From positions 1-64,000 of the forward strand of contig NZ_BOOQ01000002.1 in assembly GCF_016863315.1 (NCBI RefSeq): a stretch of 64,000 nucleotides of DNA, read 5' to 3'. The stretch's first letter is position 1, and each line of letters starts with the position of its first letter. Made by a program: the position numbers and the translations under genes. Shown piece by piece: positions 56,695 to 64,000 of the stretch. The notes beneath the pieces were generated by a model that was given only the letters and a program-made list of their open reading frames with translations, was not told where the DNA came from and made no database searches. This DNA comes from Planotetraspora silvatica. GTDB taxonomy: Bacteria > Actinomycetota > Actinomycetes > Streptosporangiales > Streptosporangiaceae.

Positions 56695-58509
56695 TCAGGC
56701 GAGGCTGTCGACCCAGGCCTGGTGGAGCCGGGAGAACCGGCCGGATCCCTCGATGAGCCGGTCGGGCGGGCCGTCCTCGACGATGCGCCCGCCCTCGATG
56801 ACGAGCACCCGGTCGGCGATCTCCACCGTGGAGAGGCGGTGGGCGATGATCAGCGCGGTCCTGTCGGCGAGGATGGTCCGCAGGGCCCGCTGGACCATCC
56901 GCTCGCTCGGCACGTCGAGGCTCGAGGTCGCCTCGTCGAGGATCAGCACGGCGGGGTCGGCGAGGAACGCCCTGGCGAACGCGACGAGCTGGCGCTGCCC
57001 CGCCGATATCCGGCCGCCCCGCTTGCCGACCTGGGTGTGGTAGCCGTCGGGGAGCGCTGTGATGAACTCGTGGGCGCCGATCGCCTCGGCGGCCTCGACG
57101 ACCGCCTCCATGGGCGCGCCGGGACGGCCGAACCCGATGTTGTCCGCGATCGTCCCGGTGAACAGGAAGTTCTCCTGGGTCACCATGACCACGAACCGGC
57201 GCAGCGTGGCCTCGTCCAGGTCGCGCAGGTCCACGCCGTCGAGCATGACCCGCCCGGACACGGGGTCGTAGAAGCGCGAGATGAGCTTGGCCAGCGTCGT
57301 CTTGCCCGCACCGGTCGTCCCCACCACCGCGACGGTCTGGCCCGCGGGGATCTCCAGGTCCAGCCGGGGCAGGACCCGCGGGCCCTCCCCGTAGGCGAAC
57401 TCGACGGCGTCGAACCGAAGCGCCCCGCTCGCACGGGCCAGCTCCCCGGGCCGGGGCGGCTCCGCCACGCCCGGCTGCTCCTCCAGGACCCCTGACAGCT
57501 TCTCGAGGGCGGCGCCGGCCGACTGGAGCGCGTTGTAGAACTGGCTGATCTCCTGCATCGGCTCGTAGAACTGGCGGAGGTAGAGCAGGAACGCCGCCAG
57601 CACGCCCACCGTGACCGTGCCGTGCAACGCGAGCCACCCGCCGTACAGCAGGACGAGCGCGACCGTGACGTTGCCGATGAGCTTGATCCCGGGCATAAAG
57701 ATCGCGATGAGACGCGACCCGCGCGTGTTGGCCTCGCGGTAGTCGGCGTTGAGCCTCTCGAAGATCTCCTGGTTGCGCGGCTCCCTGCGGAAGGCCTGCA
57801 CCGCGCGGACCCCGGTCATCGACTCCACGAAGTGCACGATGACCAGCGCGACGGTCTCGCGGGTCCGGCGGTAGGCGGCGCTCGACTCCCGGCGGAACCA
57901 GCGCGTGAACAGCAGCAGCACAGGCAGCGGCAGCAGCGCCACGAGGCCGAGGTGGACGTCGAGCACCAGGAGCATGGCGGCCGTGCCGAACAGCGTGAGC
58001 ACCGCGGTGACCAGGCCGTCGAAGCCGGAGTCCAGCAGTTCGGCGATGGCCTCGACATCGGAGGTGAGCCGTGAGATCACCCGGCCGGACGTGTAGCCCT
58101 CGTGGAACGACAACGACAACTTCTGGAAGTGCGTGAAGACCCGGCGCCGCAACTCGAGCAGGATGTCCTGCCCGATCCGCCCGGCGAGCTGGAGGAACGC
58201 CTGCCGTGTGACGGCCTGGACCAGCGCGGCCCCCACGATCGCCGCCACGATCGTCAGCAGCGTGCCCGAACCCCGCCCGTCGGCCATCGGCGGGATGCCG
58301 CTGTCGATGCCGGTCTTCACCAGGTACGGCAGGGCGAGGCCGGCCGCGTTGGACACCACGATGACGGCGGTCAGCAGCGCGATCGCCCTCTTGTGCGGGC
58401 GCAGGAGATCGCCGAGCAGCCGGCGGGAGCGCGACCGCAGCAGGAGGGAGACGGTCTCGGGGATGTGGTCCTTGTCCTCGGCCGCGACACCGCGCCAGGA
58501 GTCGCTCAC
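56695..58509 (-). CDS. ABC exporter half-transporter (heterodimer subunit with consensus Walker B)
   Basis: 604 residues from GTG 58509, overlapping the upstream exporter stop (GTGA). Six membrane segments (for example AIALLTAVIVVSNAAGLALPYLV; VTVALVLLYGGWLAL) precede an ATPase domain with Walker A GTTGAGKTTLAKLISRF, Walker B VLILDEATSSLD with the catalytic Glu, and H-loop IIAHRLSTVE. Its C-loop is ISAGQ instead of LSGGQ. Together with the partner's Asp substitution this makes one degenerate and one canonical ATP site, the pattern of heterodimeric multidrug/lipid exporters. Confidence 0.9.
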   Translation of the reverse strand: MSDSWRGVAAEDKDHIPETVSLLLRSRSRRLLGDLLRPHKRAIALLTAVIVVSNAAGLALPYLVKTGIDSGIPPMADGRGSGTLLTIVAAIVGAALVQAVTRQAFLQLAGRIGQDILLELRRRVFTHFQKLSLSFHEGYTSGRVISRLTSDVEAIAELLDSGFDGLVTAVLTLFGTAAMLLVLDVHLGLVALLPLPVLLLFTRWFRRESSAAYRRTRETVALVIVHFVESMTGVRAVQAFRREPRNQEIFERLNADYREANTRGSRLIAIFMPGIKLIGNVTVALVLLYGGWLALHGTVTVGVLAAFLLYLRQFYEPMQEISQFYNALQSAGAALEKLSGVLEEQPGVAEPPRPGELARASGALRFDAVEFAYGEGPRVLPRLDLEIPAGQTVAVVGTTGAGKTTLAKLISRFYDPVSGRVMLDGVDLRDLDEATLRRFVVMVTQENFLFTGTIADNIGFGRPGAPMEAVVEAAEAIGAHEFITALPDGYHTQVGKRGGRISAGQRQLVAFARAFLADPAVLILDEATSSLDVPSERMVQRALRTILADRTALIIAHRLSTVEIADRVLVIEGGRIVEDGPPDRLIEGSGRFSRLHQAWVDSLA

Positions 58510-60296
58510 CGCAGCGCCCTGTCGGGGTCGAGGTCGGCGTCCTGGGCGAGCAGGGCCCGGTATTCGGGGACCGTGGCGAGCAGGTCGGGATGTCGGCCGA
58601 CGTGCTGGATGGTTCCGTCCCTGAGCAGTGCCACCCGGTCGGCGAGCAGCACGGTCGAGGCCCTGTGGGCGACGACCAGGCCGGTCGCGTCGGCGAGGAC
58701 CCGGCGCAGCGCCTCCTCCACCAGCGCCTCGGTCTCGACGTCCAGCGCCGACAACGTGTCGTCCAGGACGAGGATCCGCGGCTTGCCGAGGACCGCGCGG
58801 GCGAGGGCGAGCCGTTGCCGCTGCCCGCCGGACAACGACATCCCCTGCTCCCCGATCCTGGTGTCCAGCCCCCACGGCAGGTCGTACACGAAAGTGGCCT
58901 GGGCGATCTCCAGGGCCTCCCGGACGTCGTCCTCGCCGGCGTCGCCGTGGCCCAGCATGACGTTCTCCCTGACGCTCATCGAGAACAGCGTCGGCTCCTC
59001 GAACGCCGTCGCGACCACCGACCGGAGCGCGGGCAGCGTCAGGTCGCGGACGTCGTGCCCGTCGACGGTGACGCGGCCGCCCGTGACGTCGATGAGCCGT
59101 GGGACGAGTGCCGTGAGCGTGGTCTTCCCCGAGCCCGTCGCCCCGACGACGGCGATGGTCTCCCCCGGCCGCACGTCCAGCCACACGTCGCGCAACACCG
59201 GGCGCGCGCTGCCGGGATGGCGGAACTCCACACCCTCGAACCGGAGATGCCCGCGCGGGCGCTCGATGACCTCGGTCCCTCCGACGATCTCCGGGACGGT
59301 GTCCAGCACCTCGGTGACGCGGTCGGCCGAGGTCATGGCCTCCTGTCCCATCGCGAGGATGTAGCCGAGGGAGGCGACCGGCCAGACGAGCTGGAGGACG
59401 AGCGTCGTGAACGCCACCAGGGTGCCGAGGGTGAGCGCGTCACGCGCGACGGCGAGCGCGCCGACGAGCACGACCATGGCCAGGGTGACGTTCGGGACCA
59501 CCTCGAGGAAGGTGAAGAACCGCGAGGCCAGCCGTACCTTGGCGAGCGACGTCTGGTGGATCCCTCGGGCGGTCTCGTCGAACCCCTCGTAGAGGTGCCG
59601 GCTGCGGCCGAACGCCTTGATCGTCCGGATGCCCACCGCCGCCTCCTCGACGAGGGTGGCGAGGTCGCCCTGCTGGTCCTGGACCCGGCGGGAGATGCCG
59701 ATGTACCGCTTCTCGAACCGGAGAGACAACACGATGATCGGCACGGCCGAGACCGCGACGATCAGGCCGAGCGGCCAGTACATGTGGAACAGGACGATGG
59801 TGACGGCGATGAGCTGGAGCACGTTCATGACGAGGAACAGCGCGCCGAACCCGAGGAATCTGCGGATCGTCGAGAGGTCGGTCGTCGCCCTCGACAACAA
59901 CTGGCCCGACTGCCATTCGCCGTGGAAGCTCATCGGCAGGCTCTGCAGCCGGCGGTAGAGGTCGTCGCGGATCGCCGTCTCCAGGCCGAGGACCGGCCCC
60001 GCCTGCGACCATCTCCGGACGAAGATGAGGACCGCCTCCGCGATCCCCAGCACGAGGGCGAGCAGGCCGAGCGGCAGAAGGCCCCCGAGGTCGCCGTGGC
60101 CGACGGGCCCGTCGATGATCTGCTTGCCCACGAGCGGGACGGCGGTGCCCGCGGCGATGCCGAGGAACGCGGCCACCCACGACACGACGAGCACGCGGTT
60201 GTAGGGCCTGAGGTAGGACTTCAGCCGCCACAGCGCGCGCCACGAGGGTTGCCGGGCGCCCGGGACCGCATCTGGATCATCGTCATCTGAAGGCAT
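58506..60296 (-). CDS. ABC exporter half-transporter (heterodimer subunit with degenerate Walker B)
   Basis: 596 residues from ATG 60296. Six-helix exporter domain (VLVVSWVAAFLGIAAGTAVPLVGKQIID; FLGFGALFLVMNVLQLIAVTIVLF) and ATPase domain with Walker A GATGSGKTTLTALV, canonical C-loop LSGGQRQRLALARAV, and Walker B ILVLDDTLSALD, in which the catalytic Glu is Asp. H-loop VVAHRASTV. Forms a heterodimer with the downstream gene product (4-bp overlap). Substrate unknown. A GTG at 60311 is less likely because the ribosome site would abut it. Confidence 0.9.
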   Translation of the reverse strand: MPSDDDDPDAVPGARQPSWRALWRLKSYLRPYNRVLVVSWVAAFLGIAAGTAVPLVGKQIIDGPVGHGDLGGLLPLGLLALVLGIAEAVLIFVRRWSQAGPVLGLETAIRDDLYRRLQSLPMSFHGEWQSGQLLSRATTDLSTIRRFLGFGALFLVMNVLQLIAVTIVLFHMYWPLGLIVAVSAVPIIVLSLRFEKRYIGISRRVQDQQGDLATLVEEAAVGIRTIKAFGRSRHLYEGFDETARGIHQTSLAKVRLASRFFTFLEVVPNVTLAMVVLVGALAVARDALTLGTLVAFTTLVLQLVWPVASLGYILAMGQEAMTSADRVTEVLDTVPEIVGGTEVIERPRGHLRFEGVEFRHPGSARPVLRDVWLDVRPGETIAVVGATGSGKTTLTALVPRLIDVTGGRVTVDGHDVRDLTLPALRSVVATAFEEPTLFSMSVRENVMLGHGDAGEDDVREALEIAQATFVYDLPWGLDTRIGEQGMSLSGGQRQRLALARAVLGKPRILVLDDTLSALDVETEALVEEALRRVLADATGLVVAHRASTVLLADRVALLRDGTIQHVGRHPDLLATVPEYRALLAQDADLDPDRALR

Positions 60297-60419
60297 CGTC
60301 GGGCGCAGCACTCCTCACCGGCGCATGAAGACGGGATCGGGCCTCTCGCACCTGCCATGGTTCATCAGGGGAATGGCGCGATCAACCGGTTTTCCCGGGT
60401 CACCGGGGGTCACACGCGA

Positions 60420-60447
60420 AACGGCCACCGCCGGAGCGGTGGCCGTT
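60420..60447 (-). terminator. Terminator of pyk
   Basis: A perfect 12-bp stem, AACGGCCACCGC/GCGGTGGCCGTT, with loop CGGA, 16 bp after the pyk stop. Confidence 0.88.
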
Positions 60448-60463
60448 CTCTGAGCGGAGTCGA

Positions 60464-61894
60464 TCAGCGGGTGTTGGACACCGCGGAGCCGATCGTGTGC
60501 ACCCGGAGCGCGTTGGTCGACCCGGGGTTCCCGGGCGGGGAGCCGGCGACAATGACGATCTTGTCGCCCTTCTCGCAGTGGCCGAGGGTCAGCAACGACG
60601 CCTCGACCTGGCGGACCATGTCGTCGGTGTGGTGCACGAACGGGACCTCGAAGGTCTCGACGCCCCACGTCAGCGCGAGCTGGCCGCGGACCTGCGGGTT
60701 GGAGGTGAAGGCCAGCAGCGGAATCGACGACCGGTAGCGGGCGAGGCGGCGGGCGGTCTCGCCGGACATCGTGAAGGCCACCAGGGCCTTGGCCCCCACG
60801 ATCGCACCGACCTCGGCCGCGGCGCGCGCGATGGCGCCACCGGTGGTCTCGGGCAGGCGGTCGAGGTGGTGGGTGGCGTGCAGCGTGGTGCCCTCGGCGG
60901 CGGTGGCGATGCGGGCCATCGTGGCGACCGACTCGATCGGGTAGGTGCCCACCGAGGTCTCACCGGAGAGCATGACCGCGTCGGCGCCGTCCATCACCGC
61001 GTACGCGACGTCAGAGGTCTCGGCGCGGGTCGGGCGAGGGGCGCTCATCATCGAGTCGAGCATCTGAGTGGCCACGATGACCGGGTGGGCCTTCTCCCGG
61101 CACAGCTCGATGCAGCGGCGCTGCACGATCGGGACCTGCTCGAGCGGGAGCTCCACGCCCAGGTCGCCACGGGCGACCATGACGCCGTCGAACGCGTCGA
61201 CGATCTCCTCGAGCTGATCGACCGCCTGCGGCTTCTCGATCTTGGCGAGGAGCGGCAGGTGCACGCCCTCCTCATCCATGATGTCGCGGACCACCTGGGC
61301 GTCCTCCGCCGTCCGCACGAACGACAGGGCGATCATGTCGAAGCCCGTGCGGAGCGCCCAGCGCAGGTCCGCCTCGTCCTTCTCGGTGAGCGTCGGGGCG
61401 CTGACGGCGACACCCGGGAGGTTGAGACCCTTGTTGTCGGAGATCATTCCGCCGATGACCACACGCGTGACGACGCGCGGGCCCTCCACGGCGGTCACCT
61501 CGAGGTTGAGGCGGCCGTCGTCCACGAGGATCGTGTCACCCGGATTCACGTCACCGGGCAGACCCGCATAGGTGGTGGAGACGATGTCCCGGTCTCCGGG
61601 GACGTCCTCGGTGGTGACGGTGAACACGTCGCCGAAGCCGAGCCGTACGGGACCGGACGCGAACCGGCCGACGCGGATCTTGGGACCCTGGAGGTCGGCG
61701 AGTACGCCTACGGCCTCACCCAGCTCGTCGGCGGCGGCCCTGACCCGGTCGAACACCTCCTTGTGCAGCTCGTGGCTGCCGTGGGAGAGGTTGAAACGGG
61801 CCACGTTCATCCCTGCGGCGATGAGCTCACGCAAACGCTCCGGCGAGGAGGTGGCGGGCCCAAGGGTACAGACGATCTTTGCTCGACGACTCAC
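60464..61894 (-). CDS. pyk: Pyruvate kinase
   Basis: Catalyses phosphoenolpyruvate + ADP to pyruvate + ATP in glycolysis. 476 residues from GTG 61894 (AGGGTGGGG upstream). Signature segments: [83 protein letters not shown] (catalytic Lys in AKIEKP), [12 protein letters not shown] and [27 protein letters not shown]. Length and domains are normal. Located near the ANTAR regulator and liv genes, as in other actinobacteria. Confidence 0.96.
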   Translation of the reverse strand: MSRRAKIVCTLGPATSSPERLRELIAAGMNVARFNLSHGSHELHKEVFDRVRAAADELGEAVGVLADLQGPKIRVGRFASGPVRLGFGDVFTVTTEDVPGDRDIVSTTYAGLPGDVNPGDTILVDDGRLNLEVTAVEGPRVVTRVVIGGMISDNKGLNLPGVAVSAPTLTEKDEADLRWALRTGFDMIALSFVRTAEDAQVVRDIMDEEGVHLPLLAKIEKPQAVDQLEEIVDAFDGVMVARGDLGVELPLEQVPIVQRRCIELCREKAHPVIVATQMLDSMMSAPRPTRAETSDVAYAVMDGADAVMLSGETSVGTYPIESVATMARIATAAEGTTLHATHHLDRLPETTGGAIARAAAEVGAIVGAKALVAFTMSGETARRLARYRSSIPLLAFTSNPQVRGQLALTWGVETFEVPFVHHTDDMVRQVEASLLTLGHCEKGDKIVIVAGSPPGNPGSTNALRVHTIGSAVSNTR

Positions 61895-62003
61895 ATACCC
61901 CACCCTAATTGGTACAGACCACTTGGTAGTGACGACCCACATACCTGTCGCCAAATGTTCAGAGACTTCACGTGATCACCCACGTGCCCTAACGTGACCA
62001 TCC

Positions 62004-62855
62004 ATGGGACGTATCCGGGCATGGGGCGCAGTTGCGGCACTCGTCTTGGCGGCCGCCTGTTCAGCTCAGGCTACCGAATCGGACCAGCCCCCGGCCGGGG
62101 TTTCCGTGTCACTGAACCAGTGGCGCAGCGGCGAGGCCGCCCACGCGATCGAGGTGTCCGTCCGGAACGACACCACGACGCCGGTGCGATTCCAGGACGT
62201 GCAACTCGTCACCGCCTCGTTCGTGAAACTTCCCCCCGAGCGGGTGGACACGACACTCGGCCGGACTCCCCGGACCGACCTCCGGATCCCGTACGGCCAG
62301 GCCCGCTGCGATCCGGCACGGATCCCCGCGGTCCAGCCGGCGACGGTGATCGCCCACATCCAGGTGGGAAACGAGCCGCTCCGGAAGGTCACCTTCACCA
62401 TCCCGCACCCCGACCGGACATTGAGCGGGCTGGTGAACGCCGAATGCGGGGCCTTCATCCTGCGGGAGTCGGCTGACGTCACGTTCGGCGATTCCTGGAC
62501 ACACGAGGGCAAGGTGCTGAACGGGGTCCTCCTCGTCACGAGGAAGAACGGCAACGAGGCGGTCTCGATCGACGACCTCGGCGGCACCACCCACTTCAAC
62601 ATCCTGCCGGTGTCGGGCAAACGCCATCCGGTCGTGGTGCTCGAGCCGGGGGTCCGGAGCCTGGAGATCCCTGTGGTGGTCACCCCCGCGCGTTGCGACC
62701 CGCACGCGTTCGGCGAGGCCAAGAAGGCGTACCTGTTCCCCGTCTGGGGCACCGTGGCCGCCGGGGAGACCTACTGGCTGATCGCCACTCCGTCGAAGCA
62801 GACGCAGGCGACCATGTTGTCGTACGCGGAGGACACCTGCGGCATCTCCAGTTGA
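62004..62855 (+). CDS. Putative lipoprotein, unknown function
   Basis: 283 residues. Lipoprotein signal MGRIRAWGAVAALVLAAACSAQ (lipobox AAAC). The rest is beta-rich, with segments like VSVRNDTTTPVRFQDVQLV and VTFTIPHPDRTLSGLVNAECGAF. Four further Cys (QARCDPARI, NAECGAF, ARCDPHAFGE, EDTCGISS) are spaced as two similar halves, each containing ARCDP, suggesting an internal duplication with disulfides. I recognise no named family. Its start lies 109 bp from the divergent pyk start with no clear ribosome site. Repeat array B starts 42 bp after its stop. Confidence 0.7.
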   Translation: MGRIRAWGAVAALVLAAACSAQATESDQPPAGVSVSLNQWRSGEAAHAIEVSVRNDTTTPVRFQDVQLVTASFVKLPPERVDTTLGRTPRTDLRIPYGQARCDPARIPAVQPATVIAHIQVGNEPLRKVTFTIPHPDRTLSGLVNAECGAFILRESADVTFGDSWTHEGKVLNGVLLVTRKNGNEAVSIDDLGGTTHFNILPVSGKRHPVVVLEPGVRSLEIPVVVTPARCDPHAFGEAKKAYLFPVWGTVAAGETYWLIATPSKQTQATMLSYAEDTCGISS

Positions 62856-62897
62856 TCAGCGGGCCATATCCCCCAGGGCCCCGCCCCCCTTTTGGGT

Positions 62898-63304
62898 GGT
62901 GATCATGCACAGGTTCGGTGAACGGCCCATTGACATGCACAAACCCCAGCCGTGATCATGCACGAGTTCGGCAAAATGGCCCTGACCTGCGGATTCCGCT
63001 TCCGTGATCATGCACGGATTCGGGAAAGCGCCCCACCACCAGGGCGAATTCAACGCGTGATCATGCAACGAGCCCGCCATTGCATGATCACGGCCGATAT
63101 CGGCCCAGGTCGACGACCCGATCGCCGAACGTGTGCATGATCACGCCCGCGGTTTGACCAGGTCACGCGGCAAGATCCCGAATCCGTGCATGATCACGGA
63201 CCGGGTTCGCCCACGTCCACGGCACACTCGCCGAACTCGTGCATGATCACGAACCCGGGAACCTTAGGTCACCAGACCTTTCCCCGAACCTGTGCATGAT
63301 CACG
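62898..63304. repeat. Oriented 53-bp-period repeat array B between convergent genes
   Basis: Nine copies of the same 21-bp box as array A. Four rightward copies start at 62898, 62951, 63003 and 63056 (steps 53, 52, 53). Five leftward copies end at 63092, 63145, 63198, 63251 and 63304 (all 53). Counting inwards, first and ninth copies share variant CAGG, second and eighth CGAG, third and seventh CGGA after TGCA. The two central copies form a 12-bp hairpin (CGTGATCATGCA, 13-nt loop). The inter-box segments again hold a TGACCTG-like box at the same offset. It fills the gap between a lipoprotein gene (plus) and a subtilase gene (minus). Confidence 0.93.
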
Positions 63305-63311
63305 CCCGATT

Positions 63312-64000
63312 TCAGGGGGTGACGGTGGCGGCTTGGGCGGCGTTGGCTATGCCGTGGCCGAAGAAGCCGTTCTTCTCCTTGGTCCCCTCACACGTCTGCG
63401 TGGCCGTGCCGTACTTGAAGGCGCGCGGCGTCGGGCAGGACGTCTGGGTCGCCGACGCGTACAGGAGCTTCTCCACCTGGTTCGGGTCCATGGCCAGACC
63501 GCCCTTGCCGGGCACGCCGAACCGGCTGATGATGATCGCCGCGATTCCCGTCACATGCGGGGCGGCCATCGAGGTGCCCTCGAGGTACTGGTAGTAGGCG
63601 CACGTCCCCCCATGGCAGTCGCGCACGACGGACGCGTCGACCGGGTTGCCGCTGGCGTCGATCTGGTGCCCGGCCTTCAGCACGGCGGTCGGGGCCGCGG
63701 CGAGGATCTCCCTGCGCTCCCCGATCAGAGAGGTCCCGCTGTCGAAGATGTCGCCGCCCGGCGCAGCGATGTCGGTCTGCTCGACCCCGTAGTCGGAGTA
63801 GGCCGCCTTCTGGCCGCTGGGCCCCACCGAGGAAACCGCGATGACTCCGGGAAGCTCGGTCGGCACGTTGAGGCAGGTGTTGTCGACCGTGCGCTCCTTC
63901 TCGGCCCCGAGCGGATAGTCGGGACTGGCCGTGTCCTTGCTCGGCCTGCCCAGGTCGGAGCCGCTGTTGCCGATGGCGGTGACCATGGTGACGCCGCGCT
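63312..64000 (-). CDS. S8 family serine peptidase (subtilase), C-terminal part
   Basis: Open to the window edge; the N-terminus lies beyond 64000. The visible 229 codons include the oxyanion-hole region (GVTMVTAIGNSGSD), LPGVIAVSSVGPSGQKAAYSDYGVEQTDIAAPGGDI, and the catalytic Ser motif EGTSMAAPHVTGIAAIIISRFG. The catalytic Asp and His must be upstream. Four Cys in the visible part (NTCLNVP, VRDCHGGTCAYYQ, TQTSCPTP) suggest disulfides in a secreted enzyme. The C-terminus ends shortly after GHGIANAAQAATVTP. Its stop lies 8 bp from the last box of repeat array B. Confidence 0.9.
   Translation of the reverse strand, partial: RGVTMVTAIGNSGSDLGRPSKDTASPDYPLGAEKERTVDNTCLNVPTELPGVIAVSSVGPSGQKAAYSDYGVEQTDIAAPGGDIFDSGTSLIGERREILAAAPTAVLKAGHQIDASGNPVDASVVRDCHGGTCAYYQYLEGTSMAAPHVTGIAAIIISRFGVPGKGGLAMDPNQVEKLLYASATQTSCPTPRAFKYGTATQTCEGTKEKNGFFGHGIANAAQAATVTP

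Noticed and set aside
62898-63304. Simple terminator cluster between convergent genes
   Set aside because: A single central hairpin exists, but nine boxes at 53-bp period are far more than termination needs and individual boxes do not form hairpins.

Overview
The window is high-GC DNA from an actinomycete. Evidence: very high third-position GC, frequent GTG and TTG starts, and actinobacterial gene neighbourhoods (parA/scpA/scpB, pyrG-nudix-xerD, rpsA-coaE, polA, a liv operon next to an ANTAR regulator, pyk). The mix of an AfsR/SARP regulator, a giant RHS toxin and a collagen-like protein suggests a filamentous genus, perhaps Streptosporangiales; the taxon is an inference.

Layout. 1-10.5 kb (mostly minus): chromosome maintenance and nucleotide genes, namely the start of a probable RluB pseudouridine synthase with an Arg/Gly repeat tail, scpB, scpA, parA, xerD, a Nudix ADP-ribose pyrophosphatase and pyrG. 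Between scpA and parA lies a plus-strand insert (collagen-like surface protein, HxlR regulator, NDH-2-like flavoprotein). 10.6-27 kb is accessory: a hexapeptide acyltransferase, a 42-residue secreted-peptide gene downstream of an AfsR-type SARP/NB-ARC/TPR regulator, a DUF6193 protein, a 2362-residue RHS protein with Hint and C-terminal toxin modules, and a LamG-domain secreted protein. 27-35.7 kb: ArsR/MFS pair, uvrB with a DNA-damage-type promoter, regulator/F420-type oxidoreductase pair, ion transporter, coaE, GNAT. 35.7-43 kb: rpsA, a polysaccharide deacetylase, a DUF2127 membrane protein overlapping polA tail-to-tail, a thioesterase and a probable small structured RNA. 43-56.6 kb holds two complete branched-chain-amino-acid-type ABC systems: livHMGF plus a separate livK, then a PucR-controlled livF-G-H-M-K set. 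Between them are an ANTAR response regulator and an unusual tRNA. 56.6-64 kb: a heterodimeric ABC exporter, pyruvate kinase, a lipoprotein and the C-terminal part of a subtilase.

The most unusual feature is a pair of oriented repeat arrays (27031-27406 and 62898-63304). Each is built from about 53-bp units carrying a 21-bp box whose core is GTGATCATGCAC. In each array the units on the left point rightwards and those on the right point leftwards, and each array fills the gap between two convergent genes. In the first array the outermost boxes supply the TGA stop codons of both flanking genes. In the second, box variants are mirrored pairwise around the centre. I know of no named family that fits.

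Other leads: the TPR regulator with a downstream secreted peptide (a layout like Gram-positive peptide-sensing regulators), the RHS/DUF6193 toxin-immunity pair with a hairpin between them, the promoter-hairpin-terminator RNA gene at 42.7 kb, and a tRNA with a leucine anticodon (CAA) but a short variable loop.
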